NCBI GenBank assembly: GCA_021163295.1
Contig: JAGGXD010000213.1
Location: forward strand, 1-50,221
Length of the DNA: 50,221 nucleotides
Source: Bacteroidales bacterium
GTDB lineage: Bacteria > Bacteroidota > Bacteroidia > Bacteroidales > VadinHA17
Direction: 5' to 3'
The notes beneath the pieces were generated by a model. It made no database searches and was not told the DNA's origin. It saw only the letters and a list, made by a program, of their open reading frames with translations. A program made the position numbers and the translations under genes. The number at the start of each line of letters is the position of its first letter. Positions within the stretch are counted from its first letter, which is position 1. Below are positions 1 through 8,469 of the stretch, in pieces.

Positions 1-33
1 GCATACCGGCAGGTGGATGACTTCTAATTATTC

Positions 34-1383
34 TTACTCTTTAGATTCTGATCCCGGTACATGAAAATGTGGTTCCATATCCATTTTACCTAACTCGTAA
101 GTTTTCGGGCCCAGTCTCAGATCGGAATTCATCATTTCATCCCATGTTACCTCTTTGCCGGTATAAGCGGATATTCGTCCCATAATGGCTGTCATGGTTG
201 AGGTTGCAACATTTTCGCCTTCATTAATGGGTTTGTTGTTTCTTATAGATGTTACAAGGTCGATGTGCTCCTGTACATACGGACTAATCTTAACATTCTT
301 CATCTGCTCACCGTTTTCATCCAGCGGATATTGATATTGCCACTTTTCAGTTCCTTCGGGAGTCCAGATTGTATTGCGGCAATTGGAATAGCCCTTTGTT
401 CCACGTACATATTCTGATACATTGTTAGTACAACCGTTAATCTGGCGGCACATACTATGCATATGAACATCATTGTCATAAATAAAATCGACACTGAACA
501 TATCATACTGGTCGCCTGTTACTCTTCTGTGTCTTGCTCCGAAACCAACTGCTTTAACCGGATGTTTGCCCGAGAACCAGTTAACCACATCAAGGTTATG
601 AACATGCTGTTCGGTGATATGATCACCTGAAAGCCATATCCAGTTCACCCAGTCGCGGATCATAAATTCCATATCCGACCATTCAGGCAAACGATCACGG
701 TACCATAATTGTGATTGATTCCAGTAGACATTTGCACCAACAATATCACCAATAGCTCCATTAGCTATTTGTTCATATGTTTTAAGATAGTCGCGCTGGT
801 GCCTTCTCTGTGTTCCGGCAACAACTGAAAGACCAAGAGCTTCAGCCTTTTTAGCAGAGGTCATTATTGAACGTGCTCCAACCGGGTCAACTGCTACAGG
901 TTTTTCCATAAAAACATGTTTTTTGGCTTTTACTGCTGCTTCAAGCTGTTGGGCTCTGAAGTGTGGGGGGGTAGCAAGAATAACCATATCTACCCCACTA
1001 TCCAAAACCTTTTGGTAGGCATCGAAACCCAGGAAGCAATTTTCTTCCGGTACTTCCACCCCTTTGTTTTCTTTGAGTTTCTTTCTGGTATCATCAATTT
1101 TATCCTGAAAAAGATCAGCCAGGGCAGATATTTCCAGGTTAGGTCCTGCATCGAGAAAGTTTTGCGCGGCTCCTGTTCCTCTTCCTCCGCAACCTATAAG
1201 TCCGGCTTTAAGAACAGGTCCGTCAGGTGCCTGGTCAGGGGGTACAGGAATAACTATGTTTTTTGTAGTTTCATTACTACAGGCACTTGCAAGTCCGGCA
1301 ACACCAAGAGTGGTTATAGCTCCAATAGCTGCGGTGTTACCTAAAAATTTTCTTCTTGTGATTGATTCTTTTTTTTCTTTCAT
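34..1383 (-). CDS. Tat-exported Gfo/Idh/MocA family oxidoreductase
   Basis: This 449-residue protein is a likely NAD(P)-dependent sugar or polyol dehydrogenase acting outside the cytoplasm. The N terminus has a twin-arginine motif (RRKFLG from residue 10) and a hydrophobic stretch ending in LASAC, so it may be a Tat-exported lipoprotein anchored at Cys35. A Rossmann fold follows directly (GLIGCGGRG), and the family's EKP motif is present in VFMEKPVAVDP. The C-terminal half is the usual alpha/beta substrate domain. The gene lies 32 bp downstream of the cytochrome-FGE fusion gene on the same strand, so the two probably form one transcript. The substrate cannot be read from sequence. Family assignment is secure; export and lipidation are inferred from motifs. 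Confidence 0.9.
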   Translation of the reverse strand: MKEKKESITRRKFLGNTAAIGAITTLGVAGLASACSNETTKNIVIPVPPDQAPDGPVLKAGLIGCGGRGTGAAQNFLDAGPNLEISALADLFQDKIDDTRKKLKENKGVEVPEENCFLGFDAYQKVLDSGVDMVILATPPHFRAQQLEAAVKAKKHVFMEKPVAVDPVGARSIMTSAKKAEALGLSVVAGTQRRHQRDYLKTYEQIANGAIGDIVGANVYWNQSQLWYRDRLPEWSDMEFMIRDWVNWIWLSGDHITEQHVHNLDVVNWFSGKHPVKAVGFGARHRRVTGDQYDMFSVDFIYDNDVHMHSMCRQINGCTNNVSEYVRGTKGYSNCRNTIWTPEGTEKWQYQYPLDENGEQMKNVKISPYVQEHIDLVTSIRNNKPINEGENVATSTMTAIMGRISAYTGKEVTWDEMMNSDLRLGPKTYELGKMDMEPHFHVPGSESKE

Positions 1384-1415
1384 AAGTTGGTGAATTTTGA
1401 ATTATTTATTTGTAA

Positions 1416-2936
1416 TTATTTAATATTACCCTCTCCCTCACATACTACCCTGAATCCTACATGGTTACAGTCGGAATACCACCAGATGCTTTTTGGCATC
1501 TGGGGATCTGTCATTAACCATTTATCAGTTTTTGTATAATCTCTTGATGCATTTCTAACATTTTCAGCACTGCTTTTAAATGATCCCCCTCTGATAACAT
1601 GTTCGGTTCCTTTTTCAGGACCAGTGGGATTGATAAGAGTATCTTTCTTATATTGTTTATAAGCATCTGGTGCGTACCAATCGAGACAGAATTCTGCTAT
1701 ATTGCCAGCCATATTTTGCAAACCAAACGGATTGGCTTTTACTTCGCCGGATTCAATGGTTTTACCAATTTCTGATCCTATAAAGTTAATATATTGATAT
1801 ATTTCATCACTGTTTTTTGAAAATATTTTACCAAAAACCCCTTTTTTCTTGAAATCTTTTGGTTTACCCTCAAAAAAATAAGAACCTGTTGTTTCTCCCC
1901 GGCAGGCATATTCCCATTCGGCCTCAGTTGGAAGCCGGTATTTTTTCCCGGTTACTTTTGACAACCATTTGCAGTATGTTTCAGCAGCATGATAGGTCAT
2001 AGTGATGGCGGGTCGTGTTCCTGTTCCCCATCCCTGGTCGGGTGCTCCCCATGGAGGTGTTGCTCCGGTGATTGCATCGGGATCGTCACCTTGTTTTTTG
2101 CTCCGGTCGGTTGTACGTCCCTCCGAAGCAGTAGCATTGTAAAAAGATAAATACTCATTCCATGTAACCTCCGTTTTAGCAATGAAAAAGGGAGAAAGTT
2201 TTGTTATCCGGACAGGCTTTTCATTTGGCTGACCTGCCTTTTGATCAGGACTGCTACCCATTTGAAATGTTCCTTCCGGAATTGCAACCATATCAAACTT
2301 CACACTTGTTCCCGGGATATATTCAGTAAAATTTTCAAATTTCTCAACTATGGCGGGATGAGTGAAAATAATTTCATTTTCTGTAGTTACTGAACCAAAG
2401 GATACATTCTTTGCATGAATAGCATTTTTTGAATAATGACCTACCTGTAAATGGCAGTTAATGCAATGGAGTTCATCATCATGTTCGCTGTAGTAAAGGT
2501 GCGCCTCATCACCTTCTTTTGATAGTTGAAGCGGGAACAGGTTTTGATGACATTTTTTGCATGATATCTCATAGGTGTGATTTACGGCATATTCAGGTAA
2601 TGACTTTTGTTCCCAATTGAATTCTGAACTGTCCATAAATATTTTACCATAAATATCCCTGATTCCTGTTATAGCTTTTTCCTTAAGGTAACCCTGACCT
2701 TCAGGTGGGAGGTGACAATCAACGCAGTGAACATTTATGCCACTTGGGTTATCAAAATGTGTGGAAAGCTTCCATGACGAATGTGCCTGAGGATGGATAT
2801 GACAAGAGGCACAAAACCGGTCGGTTGAAGTTAAATGAATAACTTTTCTGCTACCTGAAATAAAAATTGATCCCAGAATAAATCCTGTAAATGCTACAAA
2901 CATTGTTTTATTCCAGAATCTTTTTTTACTTTTCAT
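1416..2936 (-). CDS. Tetraheme NapC/NirT-type cytochrome c fused to FGE-sulfatase (SUMF1-like) domain
   Basis: The 506-residue product joins two modules rarely seen together. A single N-terminal membrane anchor (about residues 12-28) is followed by four CxxCH heme sites (CASCH at 42, CVDCH at 71, CKKCH at 126, CINCH at 158), the layout of a NapC/NirT/NrfH quinol-oxidising cytochrome. From about residue 215 to 502 lies a formylglycine-generating-enzyme fold (AIPEGTFQMGSSP at the start, RLPTEAEWEYACRG in the middle, GFRVVCEG at the end). The C-terminal active-site cysteine pair of true FGE is not visible: the equivalent stretch reads SFKSSAENVRNASRDYTK. So it probably does not make formylglycine. 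It could pass electrons from the membrane to a periplasmic partner such as the neighbouring oxidoreductase. The role is inference. Confidence 0.85.
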   Translation of the reverse strand: MKSKKRFWNKTMFVAFTGFILGSIFISGSRKVIHLTSTDRFCASCHIHPQAHSSWKLSTHFDNPSGINVHCVDCHLPPEGQGYLKEKAITGIRDIYGKIFMDSSEFNWEQKSLPEYAVNHTYEISCKKCHQNLFPLQLSKEGDEAHLYYSEHDDELHCINCHLQVGHYSKNAIHAKNVSFGSVTTENEIIFTHPAIVEKFENFTEYIPGTSVKFDMVAIPEGTFQMGSSPDQKAGQPNEKPVRITKLSPFFIAKTEVTWNEYLSFYNATASEGRTTDRSKKQGDDPDAITGATPPWGAPDQGWGTGTRPAITMTYHAAETYCKWLSKVTGKKYRLPTEAEWEYACRGETTGSYFFEGKPKDFKKKGVFGKIFSKNSDEIYQYINFIGSEIGKTIESGEVKANPFGLQNMAGNIAEFCLDWYAPDAYKQYKKDTLINPTGPEKGTEHVIRGGSFKSSAENVRNASRDYTKTDKWLMTDPQMPKSIWWYSDCNHVGFRVVCEGEGNIK

Positions 2937-3087
2937 AATAACAATAAATTGGGATCGTTTATTAAATTCCTGAAAATACTATAAAAAAATAAATTTTCAC
3001 ATGGATTTTATTTTTTAATTAGTAATTTAGGGGTTTGTATTTAATCAATCAAAAACAGGTATAAATTCAATTCTAAAAAATTAAATT

Positions 3088-4578
3088 ATGAGTAAATCAA
3101 AAGAAAACAAAAAGCTTAGCAGACGTTCTTTCATTGGCCGGACTGCAGCAGCTACTGCTGGGTTTACAATTTTACCCAGTTATGTAGTCAGCGGACTTGG
3201 CCACAAAGTACCCAGTGATAAATTAAATGTTGCTGCTGTTGGTATTGGAGGGATGGGTAATTCTAATTTGAGAAACATTAAAGATCAGAACATCGTTGCT
3301 CTTTGTGACGTGGATTGGGGTTACAGTGAACGTGTTTTTAAGCATTATTCTGAAGCTAAAATGTATAAAGATTTCAGGATAATGTATGATGAGATGGGCA
3401 AAGATATTGATGCTGTGATTGTTGCAACTGCAGATCATTCCCATGCCACTGTTGCAGCTAATGCAATTGCAATGGGTAAACATGTATATGTACAAAAACC
3501 ATTGACCCATACGGTTTATGAATCACGTTTGCTTACCAAACTGGCAGAAAAGTATAAAGTGGCTACCCAAATGGGTAACCAGGGTTCTTCTGGCGAAGGT
3601 GTAAATCTTGTGAGAGAGTGGTTATGGAATGGTGAAATTGGTGATGTGAAGAAGGTTGAAGCATTTACCGATCGTCCAATATGGCCTCAGGGACTTAATC
3701 GCCCGACAGAGGAGATGGCAGTGCCTGATACATTGGATTGGAATCTTTTCCTCGGTACAGCTCCAGTGCGTCCTTACAATTCAATTTATCATCCATGGAA
3801 CTGGCGTGGCTGGTGGGATTTTGGTACAGGTGCTCTTGGTGATATGGCTTGCCATATTCTGCATCCCGTGTTTGTTGGATTAAAGCTTGGGTATCCTGTA
3901 AAAGCTCAGGGTAGTTCAACCTTACTTCTTACAGATTGCGCTCCTAATGCTCAGATGGTTAATCTTACTTTCCCTGCACGTCCAAAACATGAAGGTGTTA
4001 ATATTAATCTTAATGAGATTGAAGTTACATGGTATGACGGTGGGTTACAACCACAAAAACCTGAAGGATGGCCTGCCGGCAGAAGCATGAACGATGCCGG
4101 AGGAGGAGTCCTTTTCCATGGTACAAAAGACACATTGGTATGTGGTTGCTATGGTAAAGATCCATGGCTGTTGTCAGGTCGTGTACCTGATGTTCCGAAA
4201 ACAGTACGCAGAGTAGAAACCAGTCATGAAATGGATTGGGTACGCGCTTGTAAAGAGAGTCCTGAGAATCGTGTTGATACTGCTTCTTCATTCAAAGAGG
4301 CAGGTCCTTTCAATGAGATGGTTGTTATGGGTGTTCTTGCTGTTCGCCTGCAGGGATTGAATAAAGAACTTGAATGGGATGGTAAAAACATGAAATTCAC
4401 TAATATCGGTGATGACGAGAATATTCGTACATGTGTTGCTGACAATTTCACGATTAAGGATGGACATCCAACCTTTAATAAAGATTGGACTAAGCCGTTT
4501 AGTGCCAGGCAATTTGCGGAAAAACTTATTAAGCACGATTATCGTGAAGGCTGGTCATTACCGGATATGCCAAGTTAA
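3088..4578 (+). CDS. Tat-exported Gfo/Idh/MocA family oxidoreductase
   Basis: A 496-residue exported NAD(P)-dependent oxidoreductase. The twin-arginine signal (RRSFIGRTAAATAG, residues 12-25) is followed by a Rossmann fold (VAAVGIGGMGNSN) and the modified nucleotide-domain motif YVQKPLTH in place of EKP. It includes the aromatic stretch WNWRGWWDFGTGALGDM, typical of the large Bacteroidota and Planctomycetes subfamily. It starts a divergent unit away from the cytochrome-FGE gene across a 151-bp gap, and is followed after 42 bp by the DUF1080 lipoprotein. That pairing fits oxidation of a glycoside at C3 followed by cleavage of the 3-keto product, a scheme known for related clusters. The actual substrate is unknown. 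Confidence 0.9.
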   Translation: MSKSKENKKLSRRSFIGRTAAATAGFTILPSYVVSGLGHKVPSDKLNVAAVGIGGMGNSNLRNIKDQNIVALCDVDWGYSERVFKHYSEAKMYKDFRIMYDEMGKDIDAVIVATADHSHATVAANAIAMGKHVYVQKPLTHTVYESRLLTKLAEKYKVATQMGNQGSSGEGVNLVREWLWNGEIGDVKKVEAFTDRPIWPQGLNRPTEEMAVPDTLDWNLFLGTAPVRPYNSIYHPWNWRGWWDFGTGALGDMACHILHPVFVGLKLGYPVKAQGSSTLLLTDCAPNAQMVNLTFPARPKHEGVNINLNEIEVTWYDGGLQPQKPEGWPAGRSMNDAGGGVLFHGTKDTLVCGCYGKDPWLLSGRVPDVPKTVRRVETSHEMDWVRACKESPENRVDTASSFKEAGPFNEMVVMGVLAVRLQGLNKELEWDGKNMKFTNIGDDENIRTCVADNFTIKDGHPTFNKDWTKPFSARQFAEKLIKHDYREGWSLPDMPS

Positions 4579-4620
4579 TCCGGTTAATATATTGTTAAAC
4601 CAAATAATAAAAATATTAGT

Positions 4621-5433
4621 ATGAAAATTAATAAATTATTTTCTCTAACAGCAATTCTGGTTATTGCTTTTATGGTTTCATGTAAACCTGGTGTTAAATC
4701 ATCAGATGAAGAGACCGGGACTGAGGCTGTTGCTGAAGCAGTTGCTGAAGTAGTGGCTGAGCCCAATACACTTACTGATAAAGAGGTGGAAGAGGGATGG
4801 ATTTTAATGTTTGACGGGGAGTCACCTGGAAAATGGCGCGGATACGGAAAAGATCATTTCCCAGAGGCCTGGGAAATTGCAGACGGAACAATGCATATGC
4901 TTGGTTCCGGAAGAGGTGAAGCCGGTGCTGCCGATGGTGGTGATATTATTTATGACCAGAAGTTCTCAAACTTCGACCTGAAACTGGAATGGAAAATTTC
5001 AGAAGGTGGTAATAGTGGAATTCTTTATTTAGGCCAGGAAAATACCGAATTGGGTCCTATCTGGAAAACCGCTCCCGAGATGCAGGTTCTGGATAACGAA
5101 AGGCATCCGGATGCAAATGCCGGTAAAGATGGTAACCGGCAAGCAGGTTCATTGTACGATCTTATACCTGCAGTTCCTCAAAATGCTAAGCCGGCAGGTG
5201 AATGGAATAGTGTAGAGGTTAAGGTTTATAAAGGATCGGTATGGCATTATATGAATGGTGAGGTTGTACTTGAATACCATCTGTGGACACCGGAATGGAA
5301 TGAATTGGTTGCCGGAAGTAAATTCCCGGAGTTGAATCCTGATTGGGCTAATGTTGCTTCCGAGGGTTTTATCGGTCTTCAGGATCATGGCGATGATGTG
5401 TGGTACAGGAGTATTAAGATTAAAGAATTATAA
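4621..5433 (+). CDS. DUF1080 (3-keto-disaccharide hydrolase family) lipoprotein
   Basis: This 270-residue lipoprotein has a type II signal peptide ending in FMVSC (Cys21). A low-complexity Ala/Val/Glu linker (residues about 36-49, AEAVAEVVAEP) leads to a DUF1080 concanavalin-like fold spanning about 55-268, with FDGESPGKWRGYG at its start, EWKISEGGNSGILYLG in the middle and EGFIGLQDHGDDVWYRSIKI at the end. Members of this family are annotated as 3-keto-disaccharide hydrolases. It directly follows a Tat-exported Gfo/Idh/MocA oxidoreductase that could produce the 3-keto substrate. A terminator-like hairpin follows 21 bp after the stop codon. The fold is clear; the exact glycoside is not. Confidence 0.88.
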   Translation: MKINKLFSLTAILVIAFMVSCKPGVKSSDEETGTEAVAEAVAEVVAEPNTLTDKEVEEGWILMFDGESPGKWRGYGKDHFPEAWEIADGTMHMLGSGRGEAGAADGGDIIYDQKFSNFDLKLEWKISEGGNSGILYLGQENTELGPIWKTAPEMQVLDNERHPDANAGKDGNRQAGSLYDLIPAVPQNAKPAGEWNSVEVKVYKGSVWHYMNGEVVLEYHLWTPEWNELVAGSKFPELNPDWANVASEGFIGLQDHGDDVWYRSIKIKEL

Positions 5434-5454
5434 TTATTATTATGAATCTATAAG

Positions 5455-5487
5455 AAATGGAAAGGCTGATTGGTCTTTCCATTTTTT
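5455..5487 (+). terminator. Rho-independent terminator after the DUF1080 gene
   Basis: A perfect 10-bp stem (AAATGGAAAG at 5455-5464 with CTTTCCATTT at 5475-5484) closes a 10-nt loop and runs into a T tract. It sits 21 bp after the DUF1080 stop and 17 bp before the next gene, so it could end or attenuate the transcript. Confidence 0.75.
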
Positions 5488-5503
5488 ATCTAAAATTTAA
5501 AAT

Positions 5504-6409
5504 ATGGATCGTAAAAGAAGAGAATTTTTAAAAAAAGCAGGTATTGGTGGAGCCGGATTAATGATTGCTCCTTCATTCCTCAGAGCTGGTCTGATTAATT
5601 CTGATATGTACTTTAAGATATCAATAGCTGAATGGTCATTGCACAAAATGCTTTTTGCCAAGAAGCTTTCAAATCTTGAATTTCCCGAATTTTCACAGAA
5701 GAACTTTGATATTCATGCTTTGGAGTATGTAAATCAATTCTTCAAAAATGCCGGAAAGGAATATCTGACTGAACTCAAAAGCCGGACAAGTGATCTGGGA
5801 ATGAAGAATGTTCTTATTATGATTGATGCTGAAGGTAATCTTGGAGAAACAGATGATGCTAAGCGTCAAAAGGCTGTAGAGAATCATTACAAGTGGGTTG
5901 AAGCTGCCAAATTCCTGGGATGTCATTCTATTCGTGTTAATGCCCGTGGTAAGGGAACAATGGAAGAAGTGGCTGAAGCTGCAGTGGATGGTTTGAGCAA
6001 ACTGACCGAATATGCATCAAAAGAAAATATTGGTGTGATAGTTGAAAATCATGGAGGATACTCATCTAACGGAAAATGGATGTCTGATGTTATCCGTAAG
6101 GTTAATAATCCTAATTGTGGTACCCTTCCTGATTTTGGCAATTTCCGTATTAGTGCCGATGAAGAATATGACCGCTATCTAGGAGTGAAAGAGCTGATGC
6201 CTTTTGCCAAAGGAGTAAGCGCAAAGTCTCATGAGTTTGATGAAGAGGGCAATGAAACAGAAACAGATTTCTACAAAATGCTGAAGATTGTTAAAGAAGC
6301 CGGTTATACCGGATATATCGGTATTGAGTATGAAGGCAGGGTTCTAAGTGAGGTTGAGGGAGTTATGGCTACTAAAAAGCTTCTTGAGAAAGTTGGGGGG
6401 AGTATGTAA
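5504..6409 (+). CDS. Tat-exported sugar phosphate isomerase/epimerase-like TIM-barrel protein
   Basis: The 301-residue protein starts with a Tat-type signal ([11 protein letters not shown]) and then forms a xylose-isomerase-like TIM barrel (AP endonuclease family 2). The expected metal-site positions appear in order: [25 protein letters not shown] and IGIEYEG. It lies in the same direction as the upstream oxidoreductase and DUF1080 genes, though the hairpin between them may lower its transcription. It ends 2 bp before the convergent rlmN. In such clusters members are thought to isomerise or epimerise keto-sugars. Its location outside the cytoplasm, inferred from the Tat signal, matches the neighbouring enzymes. 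Substrate unknown. Confidence 0.86.
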   Translation: MDRKRREFLKKAGIGGAGLMIAPSFLRAGLINSDMYFKISIAEWSLHKMLFAKKLSNLEFPEFSQKNFDIHALEYVNQFFKNAGKEYLTELKSRTSDLGMKNVLIMIDAEGNLGETDDAKRQKAVENHYKWVEAAKFLGCHSIRVNARGKGTMEEVAEAAVDGLSKLTEYASKENIGVIVENHGGYSSNGKWMSDVIRKVNNPNCGTLPDFGNFRISADEEYDRYLGVKELMPFAKGVSAKSHEFDEEGNETETDFYKMLKIVKEAGYTGYIGIEYEGRVLSEVEGVMATKKLLEKVGGSM

Positions 6410-6411
6410 TC

Positions 6412-7422
6412 TTACTTTGTTGACAATAGTCCGCATGCCGCTGCTATATCCTGACCGCGTGATTTGCGGATTGTTGTAAAAATACCTTGTGATTTAAGCT
6501 CATTCTGAAACTCTTCCATTTTTTCATATGTTTCCCCTTTGAGTTTTGAATCGGGAATAGAATGGAACCGGATAAGGTTTACCCTGCATTTGATACCTTT
6601 CAGTAAACGTGATAATTCTCTTGCATGTTTGGGTGAATTGTTTATTCCTTTGAAAACAATATATTCGATAGAAAATTTTCTCTGACCGCTCCAGTCAATT
6701 TCTTTTATTTGGTCAAGAACTTTGATAAAAGGATATTTGTTTTCAACAGGCATAAGTTTTTGTCTTTCTTCTTTGAAAGGGGAGTGGAGGCTTAATGCCA
6801 GGTGACATTCACTTTTATTAAGAAACTCTTTCAGGGCAGGAAGTATCCCGACAGTTGAAAGTGTAATCCGCCGGGGACTCATAGCGAAACCCCGGTCAGA
6901 TGTTAACAGGTCAAGGGCTTTCATTACTTCTTGCAGGTTATCAAGTGGTTCCCCCATGCCCATCAAAACAATGTTGCTGATAACATCTTTTTCAGGCAGG
7001 CTTTTGAGTTGGTTTATTATTTGTCCCGATGTAAGATTGCCCTGGAATCCCTGCTTACCGGTCATACAGAATACACATCCGTATTTACAACCTATCTGGG
7101 TTGAAATACAAATAGTATTTCTGGTTTCTTCAGGGATATAAGCAGTTTCGATAAATTTATTCTCACCTGCAGGAAACAGATATTTTTTTGTTCCGTCCGC
7201 TGATGTTTGTTCATTAACCGGATCTTCTAATCCAATTTGATAATTCTCTTTAAGTACACTTCGATTCTTTTTCGACAGGTTAGTCATCTCATCAACATCA
7301 CGAATATCTTTGTTATACAACCAGTCGGCTATTTGTTTTGCAGCATATTCCTTCATTCCTGATTTTACAGCTACTTCTTTAAGTTCATCAATATTTTTAC
7401 CAAACAGAGATTCTTTTTCCAT
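6412..7422 (-). CDS. rlmN: 23S rRNA (adenine(2503)-C(2))-methyltransferase RlmN
   Basis: A radical SAM methyltransferase that methylates A2503 of 23S rRNA, and A37 of some tRNAs. The cluster-binding motif CKYGCVFC and its context (IGCKYGCVFCMTGKQGF) are diagnostic, as are the MGMGEPL motif and the C-terminal methyl-carrying cysteine in DIAAACGLL. I chose the ATG at 7422 because the protein then begins MEKESLFGKN, as in relatives, giving 336 residues. The open frame extends to 7572, but that upstream part overlaps the C-terminal end of a decayed metallophosphatase gene in another frame and gives a non-family membrane-like peptide. An ATG at 7437 is also possible. Confidence 0.95.
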   Translation of the reverse strand: MEKESLFGKNIDELKEVAVKSGMKEYAAKQIADWLYNKDIRDVDEMTNLSKKNRSVLKENYQIGLEDPVNEQTSADGTKKYLFPAGENKFIETAYIPEETRNTICISTQIGCKYGCVFCMTGKQGFQGNLTSGQIINQLKSLPEKDVISNIVLMGMGEPLDNLQEVMKALDLLTSDRGFAMSPRRITLSTVGILPALKEFLNKSECHLALSLHSPFKEERQKLMPVENKYPFIKVLDQIKEIDWSGQRKFSIEYIVFKGINNSPKHARELSRLLKGIKCRVNLIRFHSIPDSKLKGETYEKMEEFQNELKSQGIFTTIRKSRGQDIAAACGLLSTK

Positions 7423-7492
7423 AATTGTGTTTTGCATTAGTAAATAAATAGTAAAAATCACAAAAAACAAGCACCAATTTTTAATTTTTAAT

Positions 7493-7746
7493 TTAGATGA
7501 TACCCGATCGTCCGGTATGTTCTTGATAAAGATCAGCGATAGGATCGCTTTGAAATATCTCTTTAGTATCAATATTCATCATGGATAGTTTACCCTGCCA
7601 TCCTGCACCAGTATCCATTAACCATACTTCACATGCATGAACAGGCATATCAGCTGATCTGTTTCATGATCAAATTCCGCTTTCTGAAAACATTGTTTCA
7701 GAGCTTTATACGCTCCGTGGATATCTCCTAACACAAAAGTTCTCAT
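7493..7746 (-). pseudogene. Metallophosphatase pseudogene with its middle deleted
   Basis: Two pieces of a calcineurin-like phosphoesterase lie back to back in different frames. The first, from an ATG at 7746, reads MRTFVLGDIHGAYKAL and carries the GDxHG metal-binding motif. It continues about 32 residues to DHETDQLIC. The second begins around 7640 with PVHACEVWLMDTGAGW, continues GKLSMMNIDTKE, and ends at a stop at 7493. That is the typical C-terminal end of bis(5'-nucleosyl)-tetraphosphatase/serine-threonine phosphatase-like proteins of about 230 residues. Roughly 150 central residues are missing, including the other metal ligands, so the product cannot be active. The stretch from 7747 to 7862 holds only TTTATTTG-type short repeats and no gene. 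Confidence 0.8.
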
Positions 7747-7862
7747 ATAATGTGAAAGTTTATTTGTTGATTTGTTGATGAGTTTATTTGTAAGATTTCC
7801 AGGTCTATCTAGAATAGATATATTCTCAACTTCTTAACTCCTAAGCTTCTAAACTTATACAC

Positions 7863-8456
7863 TTATAAACTCTTCATTTCCACATCACCTTTCAAACCAA
7901 TATCTTCAGCAACTTCACGCATTCCCATAATTGTATCGGTTATTAATTCTGATAGTTCGATATTTAATAATTCAGCTCCTTTTTCAATTACTTCCCGGTT
8001 TACTCCTGCTGCAAACCTTTTATCTTTCCATTTCTTTTTTACTGATTTTGCCTTCATGTCAAGAACGCTGCGTGATGGTCTTACCAGAGCAGATGTTACA
8101 ACTAGTCCTGTAAGCTCATCAATAGCATATAAGGTTTTTTCCATCAGGCTTTTGGGCTCAACATCGGTTACAATTTGCCATCCGTGGCTTAATACTGCAC
8201 GTATCAATTCCTCCGGCCACCTGTTTTCTTTTAGTATCTCTTCAGTTTTTTGGCAATGCTGATCAGGGAACTTTTCATAATCAAGATCATGCACCAATCC
8301 TACTAATCCCCATTTTTCTTCATCTTCTCCAAACTTCTTTGCCATATATCGCATTACACCTTCTACTGCCAGTGCGTGTTTTGTGAGACTCTCAGATTCA
8401 TTATACTTTTTAAAAAGCATCCAGGCTTCATCTCTTGTAGGTATTTTTTCTTCCAT
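7863..8456 (-). CDS. HD-domain (HDIG-like) hydrolase
   Basis: A 197-residue soluble HD-superfamily protein, probably a metal-dependent phosphohydrolase of unknown substrate. The ligands are visible in KHALAVEGVM, the HD pair in LVHDLDYEKF, and LSHGWQI further on. I chose the ATG at 8456, giving MEEKIPTRDEAW. The longer frame to 8513 would overlap the end of the upstream protease gene and adds a non-conserved leader. The gene follows the large C25 protease gene by 13 bp on the same strand, so the two may share a transcript, though their functions look unrelated. Confidence 0.87.
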   Translation of the reverse strand: MEEKIPTRDEAWMLFKKYNESESLTKHALAVEGVMRYMAKKFGEDEEKWGLVGLVHDLDYEKFPDQHCQKTEEILKENRWPEELIRAVLSHGWQIVTDVEPKSLMEKTLYAIDELTGLVVTSALVRPSRSVLDMKAKSVKKKWKDKRFAAGVNREVIEKGAELLNIELSELITDTIMGMREVAEDIGLKGDVEMKSL

Positions 8457-8469
8457 ATCTGTAAAGTAT

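Noticed and set aside
4724..4765. Repetitive GCTGAAG-type codons in the DUF1080 gene
   Set aside because: They encode a low-complexity linker after the lipoprotein signal and are unremarkable.
7423..7572. A 50-residue N-terminal extension of RlmN
   Set aside because: It overlaps the decayed metallophosphatase in another frame and relatives begin at the MEKESLFGKN position.
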